Shown in pieces: positions 1 to 6,611 of a DNA stretch of 36,874 nt. This DNA comes from JALZBL01 sp040004775 (GTDB taxonomy: Bacteria > Actinomycetota > Actinomycetes > Mycobacteriales > Jatrophihabitantaceae). The DNA is taken from assembly GCA_040004775.1 (NCBI GenBank), contig JBDUAD010000015.1, positions 1 through 36,874 of the forward strand, written 5' to 3'. How positions within the stretch are numbered: the stretch's first letter is position 1; each line of letters starts with the position of its first letter. The translations under genes were made by a program, and so were the position numbers. The notes beneath the pieces are model-generated. The model made no database searches. It saw only the letters and a list, made by a program, of their open reading frames with translations, and had not been told where the DNA came from.

Positions 1-1013
1 CCGACTCGTGCAGACGCCGCGGCGAGTGCTGAAACACGCTCCGTGATGGCGTCGTAGGAGCCTCCGTCGTAGGCCCTGGCTTTCCCCGGGTCGGCCTCCT
101 TTGCGGGGTTTGTCGAGTCCACCAGCACCATCCCGGCGACCTCGTCGGGGTAGCGGTTGGCGTAGGTGAGGACGTAGAGGCCACCGAATGAGTGCCCGGC
201 CAGCACGTAAGGTCCGGGGACGTCTGCGCGTTGCAGCATCGTGTGGAGGTCGGTCGCTATCTGGTTGGCGTCCTGGGGGCTCTCGGCGGGCTCGCTCCAG
301 CCGCGACCCGGTCGGTCGTAGACGCAGACCCGGGTCTCACTGGCGACGGCCGGTGCTATCCACGCCATGCTCGAGGAGAAGTCGCCTCCTCCCGGTTGGA
401 GGACGACGGTGGGGCTGCCGGAGCCGGTGCAGTGGAGGTGGAGGCGGTGTCCGCCGACGTCGATCAGCTGACCCGGCATCGGGTACGCGTTGGCGTCCAC
501 GGCTTCCCGCACGGTCTCGTAGCCGCCGCCGACCGCAGCCAGCAGCAACACCGCGAACACCGGGTACAGCAGCCAGCGTCGGGTTCGGCTACGCAGCTGT
601 CGGTGGGCTTGGACGGACATCCAGATCACCAGCGCCAGTAGCGCGGGGGGCCACACCCAATTGAGCACCTCACGAACGGTCGTGCCAAAGCCGATCAGGA
701 GCAGACCTCCCACTGCCATGAACACGGCAGGAACTGCTGCCCACCGCTGAGGTTGGTCAGTGAACCGCACCGAGAGCAGAGCCAACGTCGCCCAGCCGAG
801 CGCGAACCCACACAGAACGGCGCCCGTGACGTCGTCCTCTTCCGGGATGATGAACGGGGCGGCAACCAGGAGGAGCGCTGCAACCAGTCCGGTGCCCAAC
901 GAGACTGCCACGACCCAGCCGATGTGACCCCTCGACTCGGGACTCTTGCGGAGCGGGCCGTCCTGGTCCTCCAGGGGGGTGTCGGCAGGGATGGCAGCGG
1001 GCGTGGTGCTCAC
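1..1013 (-). CDS. Membrane-anchored alpha/beta hydrolase (3' end outside window)
   Basis: Reverse-strand frame, open from a stop at 1125-1127 down to base 1, so the C-terminus is missing. The first half is hydrophobic with about five membrane segments (roughly residues 31-55, 62-82, 92-110, 117-133 and 147-160). An alpha/beta-hydrolase domain follows: an oxyanion-side RPGRGWSEP motif, the nucleophile elbow GHSFGG with Ser about residue 275 (bases 189-191), then a VLVDSTNP strand. The acid and His of the triad would lie beyond the window. The start is uncertain: GTG at 1013 gives a clean N-terminus (MSTTPAAIP), while GTG at 1124 adds 37 residues of unconvincing sequence; neither has a good ribosome site. 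The substrate cannot be told; esterase- or lipase-like activity is inferred only from the fold. Confidence 0.8.
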   Translation of the reverse strand, partial: MSTTPAAIPADTPLEDQDGPLRKSPESRGHIGWVVAVSLGTGLVAALLLVAAPFIIPEEDDVTGAVLCGFALGWATLALLSVRFTDQPQRWAAVPAVFMAVGGLLLIGFGTTVREVLNWVWPPALLALVIWMSVQAHRQLRSRTRRWLLYPVFAVLLLAAVGGGYETVREAVDANAYPMPGQLIDVGGHRLHLHCTGSGSPTVVLQPGGGDFSSSMAWIAPAVASETRVCVYDRPGRGWSEPAESPQDANQIATDLHTMLQRADVPGPYVLAGHSFGGLYVLTYANRYPDEVAGMVLVDSTNPAKEADPGKARAYDGGSYDAITERVSALAAASARV

Positions 1014-1185
1014 GATGTGCTCGATTCCAAACGCGCTGGCGGAGCGCGAGTACAGCCATCTGCACTTGTGGCGCGTGCCGTCGCTCCACACTAGGTGCCA
1101 GAGGCCGATCTGGACAGCGCCCACTTAGACCACAGCGACGAACGCCATTGGGCAATGCTTGAAACCTGTGGATGAGGACCGGGTG

Positions 1186-1260
1186 GGGCGTACCTTCCCG
1201 GTGGCCATGTAGGTATCAAGCACGGCCGGCGTCGGAAGCGCTGGTCGGGAAGGCACGCCC
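1186..1260. repeat. Inverted repeat just upstream of the transposase start
   Basis: Two 15-base arms, 1186-1200 and 1246-1260, are inverted copies with one mismatch (CGGGAAGGTACGCCC against CGGGAAGGCACGCCC), separated by 45 bases. The right arm directly abuts the GTG start of the transposase. It could be an attenuating hairpin limiting read-through into the element, or a derivative of an element end. I could not identify the element's true terminal repeat. Confidence 0.6.
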
Positions 1261-2245
1261 GTGCTCACGGTAGTCAATAGGGATGATTTGACGCGAGCGG
1301 ATGCCGCGGCGTTGCCGTCGGCGTCGTTAATCGATGAGATCGTGCGGGCGGGTGCGCGGCCGATGCTGGCCGCGGCTTTGGAGGCTGAGGTCGCCGCGTA
1401 TGTTGACCAGTTCGTCGATGAGCGTGATGAAACCGGTCGACGGTTGGTCGTGCGGAACGGTCGCGCCGAGCCGCGCCAGGTGGTGACCTCGGCGGGTGCG
1501 GTCGACGTGCATGCCCCGCGGGTGAACGACAGGCGCGTCGACGCGGTGACCGGGGCGCGGAAGGGGTTTGCCTCGGCGATCTTGCCGGCCTGGTGTCGGC
1601 GTTCGCCGAAGATCAGCGAGGTGCTGCCGCTGCTGTATCTGCACGGCCTGTCCGGTGGTGACTTCGTGCCGGCGTTGGAGCAGTTTCTCGGCTCCTCGGC
1701 GGGGTTGTCGGCCTCGAGCTGTGTCTGCTCGTGGTCATCGGCGTGCGCGCCAACGGCGCCTAGGAGTTGGTCGCGCTCGCCGACGGCTACCGGGAGTCCG
1801 GTGAGTCGTGGGCCGATCTGTTGCGCGACGCGAGACGGCGCGGCATGCGGGCCCCGGTCCTCGCGGTCGGCGACGACGCGCTCGGGTTCTGGGCCGGGCT
1901 ACGAAAGGTGTTCCCCGAAACAGTCGAGCAGCGCTGCTGGTTCCACAAAACTGGCAACGTCCTGTCCGCGCTGCCCAAGTCCGCGCACCCCGCGGCGAAG
2001 AAGGCCATCTCCGAGATCTGGGGTGCTGAGAGGACAAGACCCACGCCCAGGCTGCAGCGAAGACGTTCGCCGACCTGTTCGCAGCGAAGTTCCCAAAGGC
2101 CGCCGCGAAGATCACCGACGACCTCGACCGGTTGCTCGCCTTCTACGACTACCCAGCCGAGCATTGGGTGCATCTGCGGACCACGAACCCGATCGAGTCC
2201 ACCTTCGCGACCGTCCGACACCACACCAAGATCACCCGCGGGCCC
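1261..2245 (+). pseudogene. IS256-family transposase, inactivated
   Basis: Starts at GTG 1261 and is spread over three frames. The N-terminal part (1261 to about 1711) reads like IS256-family transposases, with GRRLVVRNG, APRVNDRRVD and SEVLPLLYLHGLS. At about 1711-1716 the frame changes and roughly 40-45 residues typical of the family are absent, including the stretch that carries the first catalytic Asp (usually in a WADGIH-like context). An in-frame TAG lies at 1761-1763. The middle part resumes with DGYRESGESWADLLRD, VGDDAL (second Asp) and EQRCWFHKTGNVL. Two extra bases at 2031-2032 move the frame again. The last part has AEHWVHLRTTNPIESTF, with the catalytic Glu, and stops matching after KITRGP near 2245, so the usual C-terminus is missing. 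Confidence 0.88.
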
Positions 2246-2419
2246 GTCCACACCGACCACGTGTTCGGCGTGGCGAGCCGCCGACCGCAGTTCGAACGAC
2301 TCACTGATCGCCTCGAGACTGGCGACACCTTCGTCGTGTGGCGCCTGGACCGGCTCGGTCGGTCGCTCAAGCACCTAATCGAGGTCATCACCAAGCTGGG
2401 GGAGCGGGGCATAGCCTAG
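2246..2419 (+). pseudogene. Serine recombinase (resolvase) fragment fused to transposase
   Basis: In the same frame as the end of the transposase, the protein continues VHTDHVFGVASRRPQF, ETGDTFVVWRLDRLGRS and LIEVITKLGERGIA, then stops at 2417-2419. This is the part of the Tn3-type resolvase/invertase catalytic domain following the active-site serine region, including the GDxxVVWRLDRLGRS block. The N-terminal piece with the nucleophilic Ser, the RTLAEFER-like region and the DNA-binding domain are absent, so it cannot be active. The join at about 2243-2248 shows no spacer. Confidence 0.82.
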
Positions 2420-2440
2420 ACAGCTGTCGGTCAATGGCAA

Positions 2441-2819
2441 CCACACGTGCGCCGACATGCGGGTCCCCACGCCCATCCCCCGCCAGGTGCTCAGCGATCG
2501 CCTGGCGGCGTTGGTCGACCAGGGCCTGTTGCGCCGCGTCGCCTACCAGGTCCCCGGTCAGCACCAACGTTCGGAGTACCGACTCACCGACGCCGGCCTG
2601 GCCCTGTATCCGGTGCTGCTGGCCTTGATCGACTGGGGTGATGCGTACCTGCCGGTGACCGAGGGACGGCCGCTGGCGGTCGAGCACCGCGGCTGTGGCG
2701 CCGAGGTCCGCCTAGAGGTGCGGTGCGCGGACGGCCATGTGCTGGCTCCGCGCGTAATGGCGATGCGACCCGGTCCGGGCGCCCGTCGCCGGTCGGCTAC
2801 GGGATCGTCGTCGAGCTAG
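2441..2819 (+). pseudogene. HxlR-family transcriptional regulator, 5'-truncated
   Basis: The frame contains the second half of an HxlR winged helix (PIPRQVLSDRLAALVDQGLL, the recognition-helix region), the wing (SEYRLTDAGLALYPVLLALIDWGD) and the usual C-terminal tail with a HRGCGAEV segment and a CADGH motif. HxlR proteins normally begin with about 45-50 more residues (the Cys-containing segment and first helices), which are absent; the frame upstream runs into a stop near 2412 inside the resolvase fragment. ATG 2457 could start a 120-residue product, but without helices 1-2 DNA binding is unlikely. It ends on a CTAG shared with the convergent DUF6191 gene. Inferred: the 5' part was removed by the rearrangement that left the mobile-element remnant. 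Confidence 0.75.
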
Positions 2820-3181
2820 GCCTCAGACCTGCCGGTCGTCTCGGTGGCCGCTGCCGCATGAGCCTCGCCGGTGCCGGTGTCGGTTGTGTCCGTACTGGTG
2901 GTGTCTGTGTCCGCGGAGTCCGCCGCGCCCGGTGCGGTCTCCGTGTCGGTCACCCCCTCGGGCACAGCTGACGCTGGCCCGTCGGCGTCCGATGCGTCGG
3001 CGTCTGCTGCGTCGGCGGTTCTGGACTTGCCGATGCGGACCTTGCCCGACGCGAAGTCGATCCGCTTGCCGCCCGAGGCGTCGCCGACCTCCTCGCGGGT
3101 GGACTGCAACCGCAGGCGTTCCTCGTCGAGGTGGCGCTTGGCCGGGTTGAACAGCGTGTCCAGACCGCCGAACTGGGTCAC
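2816..3181 (-). CDS. DUF6191-family protein with acidic low-complexity tail
   Basis: GTG start at 3181 chosen because GAGGAGGA (3185-3192, reverse strand) sits 3-4 bases upstream; a longer reading from 3244 adds only Arg/Ala-rich sequence. 121 residues. The N-terminal half (LFNPAKRHLDEERLRLQ, then GKRIDFASGKVRIGK) matches the short DUF6191 pattern of actinobacteria, of unknown function. The second half is Asp/Ala/Thr/Ser-rich (repeats such as ADAADADASDADG and TDTTSTDTTDTGTG), strongly acidic and probably disordered. No signal peptide or membrane segment. It is convergent with the truncated HxlR gene and divergent from msrA. Confidence 0.7.
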   Translation of the reverse strand: MTQFGGLDTLFNPAKRHLDEERLRLQSTREEVGDASGGKRIDFASGKVRIGKSRTADAADADASDADGPASAVPEGVTDTETAPGAADSADTDTTSTDTTDTGTGEAHAAAATETTGRSEA

Positions 3182-3361
3182 GGGTCCTCCTCGGGCGCCG
3201 GTGCGCGCCGGCGATCGGCGCCGGCCGGCCGCAAAGCCCGACACTTCAGACTACGTCGACCCGGACGCCGCGCGCGATGCCAGCGGCCGCCGGGTCGTTC
3301 AGGGCCCTTACGGGTCCGTGAAGCGACCCCGCGGACACGGGCGGGCCGAGGCGCACGGCCG

Positions 3362-3367
3362 TAATCT
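3362..3367 (+). promoter_or_regulatory. -10 element of leaderless msrA promoter
   Basis: TAATCT ends exactly 6 bases before the ATG at 3374, the spacing expected when transcription starts at the start codon. No -35 hexamer is obvious and there is no ribosome site. The assignment rests on the same arrangement recurring at several genes here. Confidence 0.5.
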
Positions 3368-3373
3368 CGAGGC

Positions 3374-4033
3374 ATGCTGTTCTCCCGTACCAAGACCTCT
3401 CTCGTCTCCGCGCAGGACGCCCTGCCAGGCCGCCCTGACTACGCCTACCCGGTCCCGTCCACCCACGAGGTCAACGGCCACCGGATCGTTCCTGCCTTCC
3501 CGAGCGGGCTGGCCAGCGCGGTGTTCGGCCTCGGCTGCTTCTGGGGCGCGGAGAAGACCTTCTGGAACACCGCGGGTGTGTACTCGACCGCGGTCGGCTA
3601 CGCCGGCGGCCACACTCCGTACCCGACCTACGACGAGGTCTGTTCCGGCCTGACGGGGCACACCGAGGCGGTCCTGGTCGTGTTCGACCCGGAGCAGGTC
3701 ACCTACGCGCAGCTGCTGTCGACCTTCTTCGAGAGCCATGATCCCACGCAGGGCATGCGCCAGGGCAACGACGTCGGCACCCAATACCGCTCGGCGATCT
3801 ACTACGCCGACGAAGCGCAGCGGGAGCAGGCCGAGGCGGCCAAGACGGCGTACAGCGCCAAGCTGGCCTCCGTGGGCATGGGCCCGGCGACGACCGAGGT
3901 CGCCGCGGCCGGCCCGTTCTACTACGCCGAGGACTACCACCAGCAGTACCTGGAGAAGAACCCCTTCGGCTACTGCCCTGACCACGGCACCGGGGTCAGC
4001 TGCCCCGTGGGACTATTCGCCACGACGTCCTGA
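3374..4033 (+). CDS. msrA: Peptide-methionine (S)-S-oxide reductase MsrA
   Basis: Repairs oxidised methionine by reducing the S-sulfoxide in the cytoplasm, with thioredoxin as usual donor. 219 residues, in the normal range for the longer actinobacterial/proteobacterial type. The catalytic motif GCFWGAEKTFW has Cys55; the domain continues with VGYAGGHTPYPTYDEVCSG, GHTEAV, FFESHDPTQ, GNDVGTQYRSAIYY and FYYAEDYHQQYL. Two C-terminal cysteines (Cys201 and Cys210 in YCPDHGTGVSCP) are placed as resolving cysteines. ATG 3374 fits the N-terminal family extension and the -10 element 6 bases upstream. Single gene; convergent with gpsA. Confidence 0.96.
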   Translation: MLFSRTKTSLVSAQDALPGRPDYAYPVPSTHEVNGHRIVPAFPSGLASAVFGLGCFWGAEKTFWNTAGVYSTAVGYAGGHTPYPTYDEVCSGLTGHTEAVLVVFDPEQVTYAQLLSTFFESHDPTQGMRQGNDVGTQYRSAIYYADEAQREQAEAAKTAYSAKLASVGMGPATTEVAAAGPFYYAEDYHQQYLEKNPFGYCPDHGTGVSCPVGLFATTS

Positions 4034-4094
4034 GCAGTGGCCCCTAGCCACCCGGCGGAGCCACCCGCCCAGCCGGACGGCCGCGCGGCGCAGC

Positions 4095-5111
4095 TCACCA
4101 GCCGGCGCCGTGCACCTCGTGGCCCGGCGCCACAGCGAGCAGGCCGCGGTAGGCGCGGGTGACGTCGGAGCCGCCGTTGACCACCGCGTCGACCTCACGG
4201 GCAATGGGCATGTCGATGCCGGCGTCGGCCGCCAGCTTCATGACCACCGACGCCGCCTTCACCCCTTCCGCCACCTGAGTCATCCCGGCGAGGATCTCGG
4301 CGATGGACTGTCCGCGCCCGATCAATTCGCCGACGTGGCGGTTGCGACTGTGCGGGCTGGTGCAGGTGACCACGAGGTCGCCCATTCCGGCCAGCCCGGG
4401 GAACGTGTCCCGGTGCCCGCCGAGCGCCTCGCCCAGACGGGTCATCTCCCGCAGCGCCCGGGTGATGACCATGGCCCGGGTGTTGTCGCCGGCTCCGATG
4501 CCGTCGCCCATGCCGACCGCGATCGCGAAAACGTTCTTCAGCGCTCCGGCGATTTCCACGCCGTCGACGTCGGTGGCCGAGTAGATGCGAAACCGTGGGG
4601 TGCGGAACAGCTCCCTCAGCTGGGCGGCCTGGTGCTGGTCGGGCATGGCGATGACCGCCGCGGCGGCGTAGCCCCCGGCCACTTCCCGGGCGATATTCGG
4701 CCCGGCCAGGACGCCGGCCGGGTGCCCCGGCAGCACGTCGTTGATCACCTGGCTCATCCGCTTGCGGGAGCCCTGCTCGAGCCCCTTGACCAGGTGGATG
4801 ACCGGGATCCACGGCCGCACCATGGGCGCGAGCTGGACGAGCACGTCGCGGAACCCGTGCGACGGCACGGCCATCACCAGCACGTCGGCCGGCTCCACCG
4901 CTTGGGCCAGCTCGGCGGTGGCCCGCAGGCCCGCGAAGACGGTGCGCTCACCCAGGTAGCGGCTGTTGGTGTGACCGGTGTCGATCTCCTCAGCGGTCTC
5001 CGCCGATCTCGCCCACAGGACGGTCGGGTTCTTCCGGGCGATGATCGAGGCGACCGTCGTACCCCACGATCCGGCGCCGACGACCGCGACGCGGGGCTGG
5101 CGGCGGTCCAT
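4095..5111 (-). CDS. gpsA: NAD(P)-dependent glycerol-3-phosphate dehydrogenase
   Basis: Reduces dihydroxyacetone phosphate to sn-glycerol-3-phosphate, the backbone precursor of phospholipids, in the cytoplasm. 338 residues from ATG 5111. Rossmann motif VVGAGSWGTT (residues 10-19), HLVKGLE with Lys109, AGPNIAREVAGG, the catalytic region GALKNVFAIAVGMGDG with Lys192, then GMGDLVVTCTS and RNRHVGELIGRG. All expected blocks are present. A GTG at 5192 would add 27 residues of Pro/His/Gly-rich sequence; ATG 5111 agrees with where the family begins, although no strong ribosome site precedes it. Divergent from the fpg-like gene, about 110 bases apart. Confidence 0.95.
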   Translation of the reverse strand: MDRRQPRVAVVGAGSWGTTVASIIARKNPTVLWARSAETAEEIDTGHTNSRYLGERTVFAGLRATAELAQAVEPADVLVMAVPSHGFRDVLVQLAPMVRPWIPVIHLVKGLEQGSRKRMSQVINDVLPGHPAGVLAGPNIAREVAGGYAAAAVIAMPDQHQAAQLRELFRTPRFRIYSATDVDGVEIAGALKNVFAIAVGMGDGIGAGDNTRAMVITRALREMTRLGEALGGHRDTFPGLAGMGDLVVTCTSPHSRNRHVGELIGRGQSIAEILAGMTQVAEGVKAASVVMKLAADAGIDMPIAREVDAVVNGGSDVTRAYRGLLAVAPGHEVHGAGW

Positions 5112-5207
5112 CGGGACATCATGACCGCAGGGACCGGGGTGCGGCCACCGATGTCCGCGTCGGTGGACCTCGAGCGCGGGGCGCGGCGCCACGGCCGATT
5201 GCGGCCG

Positions 5208-5213
5208 TAGGCT
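5208..5213 (+). promoter_or_regulatory. -10 element of leaderless fpg-like promoter
   Basis: TAGGCT followed by exactly 6 bases and the GTG at 5220. Same geometry as msrA, pheA and serS; no ribosome site is visible. Confidence 0.5.
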
Positions 5214-5219
5214 CGATGC

Positions 5220-6098
5220 GTGCCCGAGTTGCCCGAGGTGGAGGCGCTGTGTGCGTTCCTGCGCGAGCGTGCAGTCGGCCGCGCCGTAGCCCGAGCCGAC
5301 GTGGCCGCCTTCTCCGCGGTGAAGACGTTCGATCCGCCCCTGAGCGCGCTGTACGGACTGAGCGTCACCGGCGCATCACGACACGGCAAGTTTCTCGACA
5401 TCGACGTCGACGGCCTTCACCTGGTCATCCACCTGGCCCGCGGGGGCTGGCTGCAGTGGCGCGAGGGGCTTAGCCCCGCCCCGCCCAAGCCCGGTCGCGG
5501 TCCGCTGGCCTTCCGCCTGCACCTCGCCCCGGAGTTCGACGGTGGCCCGGTCAGCGGCTTCGACCTGACCGAGGCCGGCACGCAGAAACGCCTCGCCGTG
5601 TACCTGGTCCGTGACTCACTCGAGGTACCGGGCATCGCCCGACTCGGCCCCGACGCCCTCGACCCGGTCCTCGATCCGGCGCGGCTCGGTGAGGTCCTGC
5701 GCGCCCACAGCGCCCGCATCAAGGGCGTCCTCACCGATCAGAGCGTCCTGGCCGGCATCGGCAACGCGTACTCCGACGAGATCCTGCACGTCGCTCGGCT
5801 CTCGCCGTTCAAGCTGGCGACCAAGCTGACCGACGACGAACTCGAGCGCTTGCACTCGGCGATGCACTCTGTGCTGACCGACGCGGTCGAGCGGTCGGTG
5901 GGGCAGAAGGCGGCCACGCTCAAGAGCGAGAAGCGCAGCGGCCTGCAGGTGCACGGGCGCGCCGGCCTGCCCTGTCCGGTCTGCGGCGACACGGTGCGCG
6001 AGGTGTCCTTCGCCGACAAGTCCTTCCAGTACTGCCCGACCTGCCAGACCGAGGGCCGGGAGCTGGCCGATCGACGGCTGTCGCGCCTGCTGCGCTGA
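5220..6098 (+). CDS. Fpg/Nei-family DNA glycosylase-lyase
   Basis: Base-excision repair enzyme removing oxidised bases and nicking the abasic site. 292 residues. Begins PELPEVEAL right after the start, giving the catalytic Pro2 and Glu3, with the conserved Lys57 in SRHGKFLDI. The helix-two-turn-helix is seen in TDQSVLAGIGNAYSDEIL. A C-terminal zinc finger has Cys252, Cys255, Cys272 and Cys275 (CPVC, CPTC). Unusual: the finger's loop reads FADKSFQYCPTC, where Fpg normally has a GRxTxYC arginine, and 17 residues follow the last Cys. This suits one of the Nei/Fpg-like paralogues of actinobacteria rather than the classical mutM product, so I give no symbol. Short gap to the rhodanese gene. Confidence 0.9.
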   Translation: MPELPEVEALCAFLRERAVGRAVARADVAAFSAVKTFDPPLSALYGLSVTGASRHGKFLDIDVDGLHLVIHLARGGWLQWREGLSPAPPKPGRGPLAFRLHLAPEFDGGPVSGFDLTEAGTQKRLAVYLVRDSLEVPGIARLGPDALDPVLDPARLGEVLRAHSARIKGVLTDQSVLAGIGNAYSDEILHVARLSPFKLATKLTDDELERLHSAMHSVLTDAVERSVGQKAATLKSEKRSGLQVHGRAGLPCPVCGDTVREVSFADKSFQYCPTCQTEGRELADRRLSRLLR

Positions 6099-6136
6099 GC
6101 GCCGGGCCACCAAGCCGCCCGCGAGGAGAACGTCCG

Positions 6137-6493
6137 ATGCATCTGCCCCCCGTACCGCACATCGACGCCGCGGACGTCGATGCTGCGCTGGCCGACGGAG
6201 CCCTGCTGCTCGATGTGCGCGAGGACGAGGAGTACTCGGCCGGCCACATCGCCGACGCGGTGCACGTGGCGATGAACACCCTGCCGCAGCGCTGGCGTGA
6301 GGATCCTGACCTGCTGGCGGCGGACCGGCCGATCGTCGTGGTCTGCCGGGTCGGCAGCCGGTCGGCTGCGGTCACCGCCTGGCTGCGCGGCCAAGGATTC
6401 GAGGCCAGCAACCTCGAGGGCGGCATGGTGGCCTGGGCGGTCCAGCGACGGCCGATGACCAGCACGGACGGGTCCCCCGCCCGGGTGGCTTGA
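6137..6493 (+). CDS. Single-domain rhodanese-like protein
   Basis: 118 residues, a complete stand-alone rhodanese domain. LLLDVREDEEYSAGHIADAVHVAM is the CH2A-like region; the active-site loop is CRVGSRS with Cys70; GMVAWA is the C-terminal motif. Family members carry sulfur as a Cys persulfide or act as small thiosulfate sulfurtransferases in the cytoplasm; the partner here is unknown. ATG 6137 follows a good ribosome site (GAGGAGA about 7 bases upstream). It lies 38 bases after the fpg-like gene on the same strand, so co-transcription is likely. Confidence 0.92.
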   Translation: MHLPPVPHIDAADVDAALADGALLLDVREDEEYSAGHIADAVHVAMNTLPQRWREDPDLLAADRPIVVVCRVGSRSAAVTAWLRGQGFEASNLEGGMVAWAVQRRPMTSTDGSPARVA

Positions 6494-6512
6494 GCGTGGC
6501 CGCAGCGTCGTC

Positions 6513-6597
6513 GTACAGCCCGGCGGGGCCTTCGTGGACGAGCCCGGCGGGGCCTTCGTGGACGAGCCCGGCGGGGCCTTGGTCGACGAGCCCGGCC
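6513..6597 (+). repeat. 24-bp tandem repeat, about 3.5 copies
   Basis: Unit GACGAGCCCGGCGGGGCC plus TTCGTG. Copies lie at 6513-6536 (21/24 identical), 6537-6560, 6561-6584 (last bases TTGGTC) and a partial copy 6585-6597. The period is divisible by three, and a frame open from GTG 6534 would translate it as DEPGGAFV repeats joined to the following phosphodiesterase. Confidence 0.85.
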
Positions 6598-6611
6598 GGC
6601 GGTGTGCGGCG

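Larger units (their letters stand above)
1186..2419 (+). mobile_element. Chimeric mobile-element remnant (IS256-type plus resolvase)
   Basis: Composite of an upstream inverted repeat, a decayed IS256-family (Mutator-type) transposase gene and, without a break in frame, part of a serine-recombinase gene. No matching right-hand terminal repeat or target duplication was found. With the truncated HxlR gene that follows, this suggests the element lost its right end in a rearrangement and cannot move by itself. Confidence 0.75.

Noticed and set aside
188..664. Two long plus-strand open frames over the hydrolase gene
   Set aside because: They lie antisense to the alpha/beta hydrolase, are Arg/Gly-rich and show no domain; the minus-strand frame carries the GHSFGG motif.
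3182..3300. Dense GCGCCGG/CCGGCGC inverted repeats upstream of DUF6191
   Set aside because: In DNA this GC-rich such short complementary pieces are frequent; no stem longer than about 7 bp with a sensible loop was found.
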